NCBI GenBank assembly: GCA_903879915.1
Contig: CAIRNJ010000101.1
Coordinates: 1-64,000 of the forward strand
Origin: an uncultured Elusimicrobia bacterium
GTDB taxonomy: Bacteria > Elusimicrobiota > Elusimicrobia > Elusimicrobiales > UBA9959
Reading direction: 5' to 3'
DNA: 64,000 bases
Both the position numbers and the translations under genes were made by a program. Shown here in pieces: positions 24,702-32,576 of this stretch (within the stretch, counting starts at the first letter, position 1; each line of letters starts with the position of its first letter). The notes under the pieces are model-generated. The model made no database searches. It was not told where the DNA came from and was given only the letters and a program-made list of their open reading frames with translations.

Positions 24702-26042
24702 TCAGCCGGGTATAGCAGATAATACCTCTTTTAGAAAAAGGTTCGCGTCGAACACCGCCTTCCCGCCCAGCCCGAACCTGGCGATCACCGTGTTTTGTGA
24801 AGGGAGTATAAAGATATATTGCCCATAATGGCCGGCGCAGTAAAACATGTCTTCAGGGGCCGCCGGGAATTTCCCGCCGGCGTTCAGCCAGAAATGCGCG
24901 CCATAAGCGCCGTTGGAACCGGCGGCGGGCGCGGCGGTGAAATCTACCCAGGCCGGGGTCAGTACCTGCCGGCCGTTCCAGCTGCCCCTGTGCAGGTACA
25001 GCAGCCCGAATTTCGCCCAGTCGCGCGCTGTGGCCCAGGCATAGGACGAGCCCACATAGTTCCCCGCCAGGTCCGTTTCCAGCACCATCGAGCTCATGCC
25101 CAGCTGGTCCACCAGCCCGGCGTACCAGAAGTCCAGGTACGCCTGCTGCGTAGGGAACTGGCCGCGCAGGAACAGCGCTAACAGGTTGGTGACGCCCGAG
25201 GAATAGCGCCACCGGCCGCCCGGGGCGGCGGTTAAAGGCTTGCCGCGCTGAACGGCCCCCATATCGGCGGCCTCATAAAGCATTTTTAAAACGCCGGAAC
25301 TGTTGGAGTAATCTTCCGTCCACTCGAGGCCGCTGTTCATATTAAGCAGCTGCGCCAGGGTGATCTCCGAGCGGCCGTCCGTCCACTCCGGAAAAAGGTT
25401 TTTACGGGCCGTGTCCAGCTTCCCTTTTTTTACAAGCACGCCAACTATCGCGCTGGTAAGGCTTTTGGTCATAGACCAGCCCGCCAGCCTGGTCGTCCTG
25501 CCGAAACCCGGAGCGTATTGTTCGGCAATAATGCGATCGTTGTGTACCACTATCACAGCCGCGGTTTTTTTCAGCTTCTGGCCCGGGCTATCAAAAGCGT
25601 TAGCGACCGCCCGGCTTAAAGCCGCCGTATCAATGCCGGGCAGCGGCGCCTGCTCGGCCGTACCGCTGCCGCAGGGGTACGGGGCGGATGAGACAGCGAT
25701 GCTCCGCACAGGTTTATAGGCCGCGGCGCCGGGCCCGCCGCCGCCTTCGGGCAGCAGCACGCAACCCACGCCGTCCCTGTAGACAGCAGTCCTAGGCTTC
25801 AGGCCGAATACAGTAGAGGTAACCGAGCCGGCGGCTTTGTCCACCGAACTGCGGGCGTATTTCATAAGATTAGTTCCGTTCTCGCCGGTTTCAACGGAAC
25901 GCTGGTCACGCCCGGCCAGGAATACGGCGGAGCAGATATTTTTTGCGGCATACCCCGTAACAAAACCCAGCCGCCGGTAGTAGACAAAGAAAAAGCCGGC
26001 CGCAAGAATTAACACCGGCAGCAGTAGTATCAGCTTCGTCAT
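24702..26042 (-). CDS. Membrane-anchored serine hydrolase, class C beta-lactamase/PBP-like
   Basis: The protein has 446 residues. An N-terminal hydrophobic helix (LILLLPVLILAAGFFFVYY) anchors it, so the body is periplasmic. The SxxK motif occurs as SMTK in RLAGWSMTKSLTSAIVG, the Tyr motif as YSSG in RWRYSSGVTN, and a GHYGQ segment near the end takes the place of the KTG box. This set defines the beta-lactamase-related (PF00144-type) hydrolases, which include D-Ala-D-Ala peptidases and esterases, so beta-lactam hydrolysis cannot be assumed. The gene leads into the LOG gene. Confidence 0.82.
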   Translation of the reverse strand: MTKLILLLPVLILAAGFFFVYYRRLGFVTGYAAKNICSAVFLAGRDQRSVETGENGTNLMKYARSSVDKAAGSVTSTVFGLKPRTAVYRDGVGCVLLPEGGGGPGAAAYKPVRSIAVSSAPYPCGSGTAEQAPLPGIDTAALSRAVANAFDSPGQKLKKTAAVIVVHNDRIIAEQYAPGFGRTTRLAGWSMTKSLTSAIVGVLVKKGKLDTARKNLFPEWTDGRSEITLAQLLNMNSGLEWTEDYSNSSGVLKMLYEAADMGAVQRGKPLTAAPGGRWRYSSGVTNLLALFLRGQFPTQQAYLDFWYAGLVDQLGMSSMVLETDLAGNYVGSSYAWATARDWAKFGLLYLHRGSWNGRQVLTPAWVDFTAAPAAGSNGAYGAHFWLNAGGKFPAAPEDMFYCAGHYGQYIFILPSQNTVIARFGLGGKAVFDANLFLKEVLSAIPG

Positions 26043-26100
26043 AAGAACAGGGTCCCTTGGCCAGAAAGCACCATGATATTCTACTAAACCCGCACCAAAG

Positions 26101-26125
26101 CAAAACCGCCGGTATTACCCGGCGG
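26101..26125 (-). terminator. Rho-independent terminator of the solute-binding protein gene
   Basis: The arms CCGCCGG and CCGGCGG (26106-26125) fold on the minus strand and are followed there by TTTTG. It lies about 57 bp beyond the stop of the gene ending at 26182. A second GC-rich palindrome sits next to that stop. Confidence 0.65.
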
Positions 26126-26181
26126 CTTGGCGGCCGCTGTGTTCCGGCGGTCAGCTGCAGAACCCGCGGCCGGCGCCGCGG

Positions 26182-27939
26182 TCAGGGCTTATCGACCTTG
26201 GAGAAATCCATGAAACCGTTGCTGTAATACAGCCAATTGTCCGGCTCCGTGCCCGTGAGACCTTTACGGAAAGCCTTGAACTTGTTGGAGGAGTACAGCA
26301 GTATATACGGCGCGTCCTCCGCGTAGATCTTGTCCATCCCGGTAAACAGCTCTTCCCGCTTATCGCCGGGCGTGCGCAGCGCCTCTTCGCACAACTGGTC
26401 TATCTTCTTATTAGAATAGCCCGTAAATTTGGATACGGGCCCTTCGCTGTGGAGCATCACATAAGCGTAATTGTAATTGTCCGGATACTCCGGCTCGAAG
26501 TAGGTCCAGAACAAAGGCAGCTGAAGCTGCAGTTTTTCCCCGTTGGCAACGAAGTCCTCCATCGTCCGCGGAGCGGGCCGCAGGACGAATTTGGGATTTA
26601 TTTTTTTAAGCGCCTCCGCAACCCGCTCCCAGAGCTGCTGGCCGAGGTCGTCGCCCAGCGCGTAGGGGACGCTGAATTCGAACCCTTTCTCCCAAACCCT
26701 GCCGCCGAACGCCTTCTTAAAATGCTCTTCCGCCTTGGCGGCGTCGTAAACGTAAGGCGATACGGACGGCGCCCCGGGGCGCGGGACAGGGCTGGTAATG
26801 CGCCGGGCCTCGTAGCGGGCCACTTGCCGCAGGATGTTCTCATAATCCAGGGCGTAGGCAAAACCTTTGCGCACGTCCAGGTCGGAGAAGAAATCCGGAG
26901 TGATACCCTTCCCGTCCAGCTTCCCGCTGCCTATGAACGGATTGTCCTGCGCGGCAACCTTGAACTTAAAAACAAATACGGATACGGTCTGGCTGGGAGG
27001 ACCTTCCTTCACCGTTACGTTCTTCATGTCGGCCAGGTCGCGCAGGCAGGAACGGGAAAGGTCGGCGTAATCCGCGTCGCCCATCTCCAGCATGGACAGC
27101 CGGGTGGTCTCTTTCCCCACCGGGGTGAATACCAGGCGGTCCAGCAAGGCCGGCGTGCCCCAGTAATCCGCGTTCTTAACAAGAGTTACGCGCCCCGTCT
27201 TAAGGTCCGCGGTATCCAGCTTGAACGGCCCCGTGCCGTTGGCCTTGGCACGCAGTCCGGAGTTGGCAGCCTTGATATTGAAATATTTTTTCCAGGTAGC
27301 CTCCGTCCCGTCCCATTCGCCATTGGCGGCCGCCCAGGCCCTCGACATGATGAACGGTTTTGAAGCCAGCATGGACAGGAACGGCTGGTAGGGCTCCTTG
27401 AGCGTGACCACGAGGTTATCTCCGTCCGTCTTCACGGCTTTGGAGAGCTCGGCAAAAGCGACCACGAAAGCTTCGTCCTTGCCGCGCAGGGAATTGATCC
27501 CCAGGATGGGTTTTACGAACAGGCTGTAATCGCTGGTTATCATGGCCCTGAGCAGGGAATAGGCGGCGTCGGCGGCGGTAAGCGGCGTGCCGTCATGGAA
27601 CTTCACCCCTTTGCGAATGGGGAAAGTATAGGTGCGCCCGTCCCTGGAAAGCCGGCCGTTGGCCTCAGCAGGAACCTCGGTGCTGAGCGCCGGCACAAAG
27701 CCGGAGTCAGGAGATTTGCCGGCAAAAGCTACCAGCGGCTCGTAGATACTGAGCGAGATCATCCCGCCCTGGTGGTCCATATTGCCGGAGGGGTCCAGCG
27801 TGAAGGGGGCGACCGCGGTAGTCATCACAAAAGTGCCGCCGGCTAAAGCCGGGACGGAAGCCGCAAGCAGCACGGCGGCGCCAGCCGCGAGGCAACAGGT
27901 TATTTCATTGATACCGGGAAGAAAGTGGTTTTTTTTCAT
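26182..27939 (-). CDS. Periplasmic solute-binding protein, family 5 (peptide/nickel type)
   Basis: The protein has 585 residues with a signal peptide ending in VPALA. It matches family 5 ABC substrate-binding proteins: SLSIYEPLVAF, YTFPIRKGVKFHDGTPLTAADAAYSL, NGTGPFKLD, VRKGFAYALDYENIL, and C-terminal YSNKKIDQLCEEAL. These proteins deliver peptides or similar ligands to an inner-membrane ABC importer. No permease or ATPase gene is adjacent, so it is an orphan component here. It starts 24 bp after an exported propeller-like protein gene on the same strand. Confidence 0.87.
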   Translation of the reverse strand: MKKNHFLPGINEITCCLAAGAAVLLAASVPALAGGTFVMTTAVAPFTLDPSGNMDHQGGMISLSIYEPLVAFAGKSPDSGFVPALSTEVPAEANGRLSRDGRTYTFPIRKGVKFHDGTPLTAADAAYSLLRAMITSDYSLFVKPILGINSLRGKDEAFVVAFAELSKAVKTDGDNLVVTLKEPYQPFLSMLASKPFIMSRAWAAANGEWDGTEATWKKYFNIKAANSGLRAKANGTGPFKLDTADLKTGRVTLVKNADYWGTPALLDRLVFTPVGKETTRLSMLEMGDADYADLSRSCLRDLADMKNVTVKEGPPSQTVSVFVFKFKVAAQDNPFIGSGKLDGKGITPDFFSDLDVRKGFAYALDYENILRQVARYEARRITSPVPRPGAPSVSPYVYDAAKAEEHFKKAFGGRVWEKGFEFSVPYALGDDLGQQLWERVAEALKKINPKFVLRPAPRTMEDFVANGEKLQLQLPLFWTYFEPEYPDNYNYAYVMLHSEGPVSKFTGYSNKKIDQLCEEALRTPGDKREELFTGMDKIYAEDAPYILLYSSNKFKAFRKGLTGTEPDNWLYYSNGFMDFSKVDKP

Positions 27940-27963
27940 AATAGTTGGTCCTTAAGCAGAGGC

Positions 27964-28686
27964 TCAGCGCAGACGCGCCCCGCTGGAATTATAGACCAGC
28001 GCCAAGGGCTGATACTCCCCGAAAGCGTTGCGACCGGCCTCGGTAACGCCGAAGCTTATCTCCCCGCTGTAAAGGACCTGCACATCCTGCGCGTAAGCGT
28101 TATTGAGGGGGTCGTATACCACGCTCCAGTAGAAAGCGCCGCCGCTGTCGTATTTCCAGAGCTCGGCCATTACCTGGTTGGCCTTTTTGGTAGTAAGGGC
28201 AATATAAACATTGCCCTGTTTATCCACGGCCGCGGCCACAGGCACGGCCCCGGGAGAGTTGCCGACCACTTCGCGGACGAAGAAGTTATCGAAGGAATAA
28301 TATACCAGCGAGAAAGAGCGCTCGCTGCCGTCCCGGCGGGAGGCAAGGATCACCAGCCCCAGGGAATTAGCCACCATAGCCACCGGTTTTTCATCTGCCC
28401 CGGTGTCGTAATCCCCCTCCCAGTACAGGCTGCCGTCCCGCCCCAGCCTGGAAATATGCAGGTATTCGTTGCGGTTGTTATAGCGGCCGGAGACGGAATA
28501 GAACGAGCCTTGGGGGTCCCTGGCCACTATCCGGGAATCCTGCGCCCATGAAGCCGGGCCGCAGAGGATAAGAACGGCAAAAAAATAAACGGCCAGCAGC
28601 GCGGTTCCGGCGGCGCTGCGCCCGCCGCCGGGTTTAAAACCGCCTCCGGGCGAGCCGGAATGAGCTGTGTGATCTATGGCTTTCAT
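27964..28686 (-). CDS. Exported beta-propeller-like protein of unknown function
   Basis: The protein has 240 residues. After a Gly-rich leader, a hydrophobic segment (LLAVYFFAVLILCGPASWA) ends in a plausible signal-peptidase site. The mature part has repeated strands of the form DGSLYWEGDYDTG, KQGNVYIALTT and GAFYWSVVYDP, as in SBBP-type beta-propeller blades. I do not recognise a specific family. It is the first gene of a two-gene run with the solute-binding protein, so it could act with it in the periplasm. AAGGAC lies too far upstream of the ATG to be a normal SD, so the start is uncertain. Confidence 0.6.
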   Translation of the reverse strand: MKAIDHTAHSGSPGGGFKPGGGRSAAGTALLAVYFFAVLILCGPASWAQDSRIVARDPQGSFYSVSGRYNNRNEYLHISRLGRDGSLYWEGDYDTGADEKPVAMVANSLGLVILASRRDGSERSFSLVYYSFDNFFVREVVGNSPGAVPVAAAVDKQGNVYIALTTKKANQVMAELWKYDSGGAFYWSVVYDPLNNAYAQDVQVLYSGEISFGVTEAGRNAFGEYQPLALVYNSSGARLR

Positions 28687-28833
28687 AAATTATGGTGCGT
28701 CCTTGCTTAATTTGCAGTTTACCCGCGCCGGCAAATACGCCGGCCTTCCGATACGATATATATTATCAAATCAGAACTTTATTGTGCCGGCACGGTCACT
28801 TTGTTCAGAATATGCAGGTTTTGCCCCCACGGG

Positions 28834-28860
28834 ATTTCTGCGACAAGTTGTTGCAGAAAT
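28834..28860. repeat. Palindrome 1 downstream of the KilA-N gene
   Basis: Two 13-base arms around a single centre base pair with one G-T mismatch; the core is GCGACAA-g-TTGTTGC. It lies 20 bp beyond palindrome 2 and shares its GCGACA/TGTYGC core. It has no T tract, so it is not a standard terminator. Confidence 0.7.
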
Positions 28861-28880
28861 ACAGCAGCCTGTCCCCCGCC

Positions 28881-28909
28881 CAATTTGGCGACAGCCTGTC
28901 GCCAAATTG
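28881..28909. repeat. Palindrome 2 immediately after the KilA-N stop
   Basis: A perfect 14-bp inverted repeat around one centre base (arms 28881-28894 and 28896-28909), starting six bases beyond the KilA-N stop. The inner core is GGCGACAG-c-CTGTCGCC. It may be an mRNA-stabilising hairpin, a protein-binding site or a repeat-family member. Confidence 0.75.
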
Positions 28910-28915
28910 CCGCTG

Positions 28916-29781
28916 TCACCGTACTGCTGCATACACCGCTACCGGCTCTCTGGAATCCAGTTTTTTAATCGCGCCGGCACCCGACAACGAGCGCATCTGA
29001 CTGATAGCCGTAAGGTTCAGTTGCCGTAATCTTTGGGTTTGGGGAATCCCCTGCCTTATGAATACGGAGTTGACGCTTTCCAGGTTTGAGAGGACAACCA
29101 ACTGCTCGATAGTGGCAAAGTCGCGGATATTCCCGCGCAAGCCGTGATTCTTCTGCCGCCATTGCGCCGCCGTTTTCCCGAATAACGCCACATTCAGTAT
29201 ATCCGCCTCACTGGCATAAACCGCATCGATCTGTTTTTTACTAGCTCGGACGGAATTAAGCTCTCTTTTATGGCGTCTGTATGAATACGGTAATTCACTT
29301 TAGCCAGTGTGCGTTGTATATCCCAGCCCGCTTTTAGTTTTAAAGTTTCGGCTTCTTTAAGGCGCTGGAACTCCTTGATGAGGTAGAGCCTGAACTCGAC
29401 CGATATCCAGGAGGCGAATTCAAAGGCTATGTCTTTGTGCGCATAGGTGCCGCCATAGCGCCCCGCCCTGGAGATAAGACCTATAGCAGCAGTCGCTCCG
29501 ATCCATTGTTTCGGCGTTAACACAAAACTATTAAGCCCTGCCCGCTTTTTAAACCCCTCGAATTCGATGGGTTTAAAATCAGGATTATTTAGGCGCTCCC
29601 AAACGCCTAAAAACTCAATAGTATTGCGGTTTCGAAGCCAGTTTTGAATGACCTGATCCGAACGGGAAGGCTCGTTATGTCTGGCAATGTCCGTCAGGGA
29701 AATGTAATCGTTAACCGCCCGGCTAAGAATAGTAATGGCTGTCCCTTGCACCGCTATGATCGATCTTTGATTTTCGCGCAT
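28916..29781 (-). CDS. KilA-N domain DNA-binding protein split by a -1 frameshift
   Basis: The gene begins at an ATG behind GGGAGGGA and reads YISLTDIARH, WLRNRNTIEFLGVWE, GRYGGTYAHKDIAFEFASWI and NYRIHTDAIKESLIP, the strongly conserved KilA-N protein of bacterial chromosomes and phages. Zero frame stops at 29194. After -1 slippage it continues QIDAVYASEADILNVALFG and then IRDFATIEQLVVLSNLES to a stop at 28916, giving about 288 residues, the expected family length. The shift site is the heptamer AAAAAAC (29239 to 29233), phased as A-AAA-AAC. It may be programmed slippage, a one-base deletion in an A run, or a sequencing error. Confidence 0.65.
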
Positions 29782-29817
29782 AATCCCTCCCCGGCAGCAC
29801 AAATAGCATAGCAGACC

Positions 29818-29841
29818 AACCCGACATACGCGTGTCGGGTT
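29818..29841. repeat. Inverted repeat upstream of the KilA-N gene
   Basis: Nine-base arms AACCCGACA and TGTCGGGTT flank a 6-nt loop, centred about 48 bp upstream of the KilA-N start. No T run follows on the minus strand. It may be an operator for the KilA-N gene or an end hairpin of the SIMPL gene transcript. Confidence 0.55.
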
Positions 29842-29918
29842 GGGAAAGAATAATTGTTTTATTTTTGGCTGGAAGGAAGGTTAAAGGAACAACTTATCCC
29901 TTACCTGGTTTGACCTAT

Positions 29919-30659
29919 TTAATCCAGGAGCTCGAAAGTAACCGTAACATTGGCGGAAATGCTGATCTGGCCCAATGAGACAATCTCATCGCCGCCGGAA
30001 TGCGCGTCGCCCATATTCTGGCTGGAATTCTGCGCCATGCCGCCATACCGGTTCCCCCACATGCCGGAGTAACCGCCGTACCAGCCATTGGCCCCTTCCT
30101 GCACAGAATTCGGGCGGCCTATTTTCTGCCCGAGCTCTTTAGCCAGGGCCTCTGCTTTCTCTTTGGCGGCCTTTATAGCCGCAGCGCGGACCTGATCGCG
30201 GAATTTCCGCAGTTCCGTAGTGCGGAACTCCACCCCGTAGATATAATTCGCGCCGGCCTCCAGCGCCTGGCTAAGCAAGGCCTCCAGTTTATTCGTATCC
30301 TTGAGCGTAACCGAAACGTTCATCCGAACGACATAATACTGGATGGCTTCGCCGCTGTTCTCTGAGTCGTAATGAGGCTCGATGTTTATATAATCCGTCT
30401 GGAAATATTTTTTATCTATATCCAAATTTTTAGCGAGCGCCAACACCGCTTTCACTTTCTTATCGTTCGCTTCCTTCGCGGCCTGCAGTTCCTTGTTCTT
30501 GGTCTCCACCCCGAAATTAACAATAGCCTCGTCCGGAGGCGTTTTAATCTCGGCATTGCCCGAGACGGTAATAAGCCGGGGCTTCGCCTCTTCGGCGGAC
30601 ACGCTGGAGGTGTGAACTACCGCGAGCAATAATATCCCAATAAATATATTTTTTCGCAT
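29919..30659 (-). CDS. Exported SIMPL-domain (DUF541) protein
   Basis: The protein has 246 residues from the ATG behind GAGGAGATAT. A signal peptide (MRKNIFIGILLLAVVHTSSVSA) is followed by the SIMPL domain. Visible family features are ITVSGNAEIKTPPDEAIVNFGV, YFQTDYINIEPHYD, YYVVRMNVSVTLKD, and the closing AAIKAAKEKAEALAKELG with a final ISANVTVTFEL strand. A Gly/Tyr/Met-rich loop lies near residue 200. Proteins of this family are periplasmic and oligomeric, with roles suggested in oxidative stress or envelope function but poorly defined. It lies inside the lower-GC segment but has no clear functional tie to its neighbours. Confidence 0.85.
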   Translation of the reverse strand: MRKNIFIGILLLAVVHTSSVSAEEAKPRLITVSGNAEIKTPPDEAIVNFGVETKNKELQAAKEANDKKVKAVLALAKNLDIDKKYFQTDYINIEPHYDSENSGEAIQYYVVRMNVSVTLKDTNKLEALLSQALEAGANYIYGVEFRTTELRKFRDQVRAAAIKAAKEKAEALAKELGQKIGRPNSVQEGANGWYGGYSGMWGNRYGGMAQNSSQNMGDAHSGGDEIVSLGQISISANVTVTFELLD

Positions 30660-30694
30660 AAGATATCTCCTCGCTATAGACTGCTCATAGCTTA

Positions 30695-30779
30695 AGGGGA
30701 CGTATTTGACTTTTTGACTATTTATCAACCGTTGGGAGCGAATTGTTAACAATAAGTCAAAAAGCCAAGTATATCCCCT
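30695..30779. repeat. GGGGACG-type imperfect palindrome (REP/MITE-like)
   Basis: Arms 30695-30723 and 30751-30779 match at 23 of 29 positions and begin with AGGGGA at the outer tips, around a 27-nt loop. It lies just downstream of the Zn-ribbon HEPN-like gene on the minus strand. A related palindrome lies on that gene's other side. Confidence 0.65.
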
Positions 30780-30823
30780 ACGCCCCCACAAAAGGCAATT
30801 TCAATTTCATAAACATCAAATTA

Positions 30824-31555
30824 TTAAATACTGCGTAAATACCAATTAACGTCATCACCTTTCACTCCGAGTTTATGCGCGAGGGGGAACAACGTTTCGC
30901 GAGTTTCCGTTATATATTTATCAACCTCATCTTTATGTGGCAAGTAGGCGTTCTTGTGAACAATTTTATTTCTAAGTTCTCCAATCTCTGTGTCATAAAG
31001 TTTTTCGACAAGATCATGAATATCCGCTTTAACATCGGCTAAAGCCGCTCGTTCCGGAGCTAATCTCAACTGACCATATTTTTCAGACAAGACATCAACG
31101 CTTTCAACAGGTTTTATACACATGTTTAAGAAAATACTCCGAAGTGACCCAAAGGTCCACCTCTTACTAAAATTATATAGATTCATGAGATTTGCATTAA
31201 GCTTATCCAAATCTTCATCATGGGCATAAGGCTTATATGCAAGTTCTACTCTTAAATAATTTGCAAAAAAAGTCTCCCAGGCTTGAGTTAAATTAGCGAT
31301 ACAGGACGCATAATGTTTTAATTTGTATAGCTCGTCACAATCAAAGACAAGCATTTCGAAAGCGGGATTTATCGTGTCACCGAAAATCCTGAATGTTTTT
31401 CCACAGGCTGTGTTTAAACATTTAACATCTAAACCGGAGATAGGTTCTAATGTCAACAAATCAGTGGCGCGGTTAAAAATATTTTTACACCCACAATACT
31501 CGCATACTACAGAAAGATTCTCATATGTTGCTGAAATCGAATTCTCAAGCATCCC
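30824..31555 (-). CDS. Zinc-ribbon protein with a HEPN-type RN-x3-H motif
   Basis: The protein has 243 residues from the ATG behind AAAGGAG (8 nt); upstream starts would read through a palindromic repeat. An N-terminal zinc ribbon has CEYC and later CLNTAC. The rest is helical and contains YASCIANLTQAWETFFANYL and, near residue 205, ELRNKIVHKNAYLP. R-N-x3-H is the catalytic motif of HEPN ribonucleases, and the preceding acidic helix fits the fold. HEPN proteins often act in anti-phage defence or toxin systems; here that role is inferred from motif and context. GC content is well below the genome average. It is flanked by GGGGACG-tipped palindromes. Confidence 0.5.
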   Translation of the reverse strand, partial: GMLENSISATYENLSVVCEYCGCKNIFNRATDLLTLEPISGLDVKCLNTACGKTFRIFGDTINPAFEMLVFDCDELYKLKHYASCIANLTQAWETFFANYLRVELAYKPYAHDEDLDKLNANLMNLYNFSKRWTFGSLRSIFLNMCIKPVESVDVLSEKYGQLRLAPERAALADVKADIHDLVEKLYDTEIGELRNKIVHKNAYLPHKDEVDKYITETRETLFPLAHKLGVKGDDVNWYLRSI

Positions 31556-31602
31556 AATCACTCCTTTACCCATTCTTTCAGTGTTGTCTACTTCAAGTAC
31601 TT

Positions 31603-31697
31603 GGGGACGCGATACAATCACTCGATTATTGCGTCCATGGAGGACAACGCGTATTTTATTCTTTCTATAAGAAATCAAGTTATCGTGTAGCGTCCCC
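31603..31697. repeat. GGGGACG-tipped imperfect palindrome (REP/MITE-like)
   Basis: Arms 31603-31628 and 31672-31697 match at 20 of 26 positions; both outer tips read GGGGACGC. It sits between the DUF2971 gene and the probable start of the Zn-ribbon HEPN-like gene. A 22-base stretch of its right arm recurs at 24061-24082. Confidence 0.7.
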
Positions 31698-31746
31698 AAT
31701 CCTGTTTTTATAAGGACCAATTTAGTGTTACTGATATTTAATTCAG

Positions 31747-32550
31747 TTACACCAGCCCATTCTTTTTTGCAATGACATGTGGCATGTAGGAAAATTTTTC
31801 AAACTCAACCTTAAATTCAGTTTTGCTAAGCTTTCCCCGCCAAAACTCAACATTGGGGTTTTGACCCTGGATAATTAGGCAAATAATCTCCATAATTTGA
31901 ATATCAATTTTAGGCCCAAAATATATTGCCGTTAACGCTTCTGTAGGATAGCAATATAAAATCCCGACTTTTTCATGAATTAAGCGCCACTCTTTTTCGT
32001 GCCGCCAATTCCCAGATTTAGTGCAATACAGTAAATCCACATGATTAATATTCTCTTCAACTATCAACGAAACAATATCTATTGCCGGAATCTGATTGAC
32101 ATATTTAACTTCTCTTGCTTTTTTGAATAAATCACATTGTGTCTGAAACTCTAAGCAAAAACCGCGATAGCCATCGCCGTAATGTCCCCACATTAATAAG
32201 TCATCTTTCTTTTCTGAGAAACAAGTGACACCTCTAAGTTTCCAAAAATTTTGTTCGTTTATTCCAATGGCAGATTTTACGGATCCAATGGACATTGACT
32301 TCAATTTAGAATCGTATGAGGAAAGAATCCGTTGCTGTGCTGCAGCCAGCACCCCTCCTTGATTTGCAAAATAGGCTTTTAATTTTTCCCAATCCGCATC
32401 TGAAAGCTCATTTATTCGGGTACTTATAGCACAATCATACGGATCATTAAACCCAAGCGGTGATGCCATATAAAGCGATTGCGCTTTTAAGTTTTTTAGG
32501 CTGTAGAGATTGATGCTTTGATAACGATACAAGGTTTTCGGAATAGCCAT
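31747..32550 (-). CDS. DUF2971 family protein
   Basis: The protein has 267 residues. Its opening TLYRYQSINLYSLKNLKAQ, then LYMASPLGFNDPYDC, LRGVTCFSEKKDDLLMWGHYGDGYRGFCLEF and NWRHEKEWRLI match the DUF2971 pattern, with conserved His, Tyr, Glu and Trp residues. The family's molecular function is not established to my knowledge. The gene is AT-rich and starts 26 bp after the stop of an HEPN-motif gene, so the two probably share a transcript. Its position between two HEPN-motif genes suggests an accessory, possibly defence-related, unit, which is inference. Confidence 0.78.
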   Translation of the reverse strand: MAIPKTLYRYQSINLYSLKNLKAQSLYMASPLGFNDPYDCAISTRINELSDADWEKLKAYFANQGGVLAAAQQRILSSYDSKLKSMSIGSVKSAIGINEQNFWKLRGVTCFSEKKDDLLMWGHYGDGYRGFCLEFQTQCDLFKKAREVKYVNQIPAIDIVSLIVEENINHVDLLYCTKSGNWRHEKEWRLIHEKVGILYCYPTEALTAIYFGPKIDIQIMEIICLIIQGQNPNVEFWRGKLSKTEFKVEFEKFSYMPHVIAKKNGLV

Positions 32551-32576
32551 GATTTTTGAATCTTTCTAAATACTTT

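Noticed and set aside
24702-26042. Serine hydrolase as an antibiotic-resistance beta-lactamase
   Set aside because: The SxxK and Tyr motifs are shared by peptidases and esterases, the KTG box is replaced, and the N-terminus is a membrane anchor.
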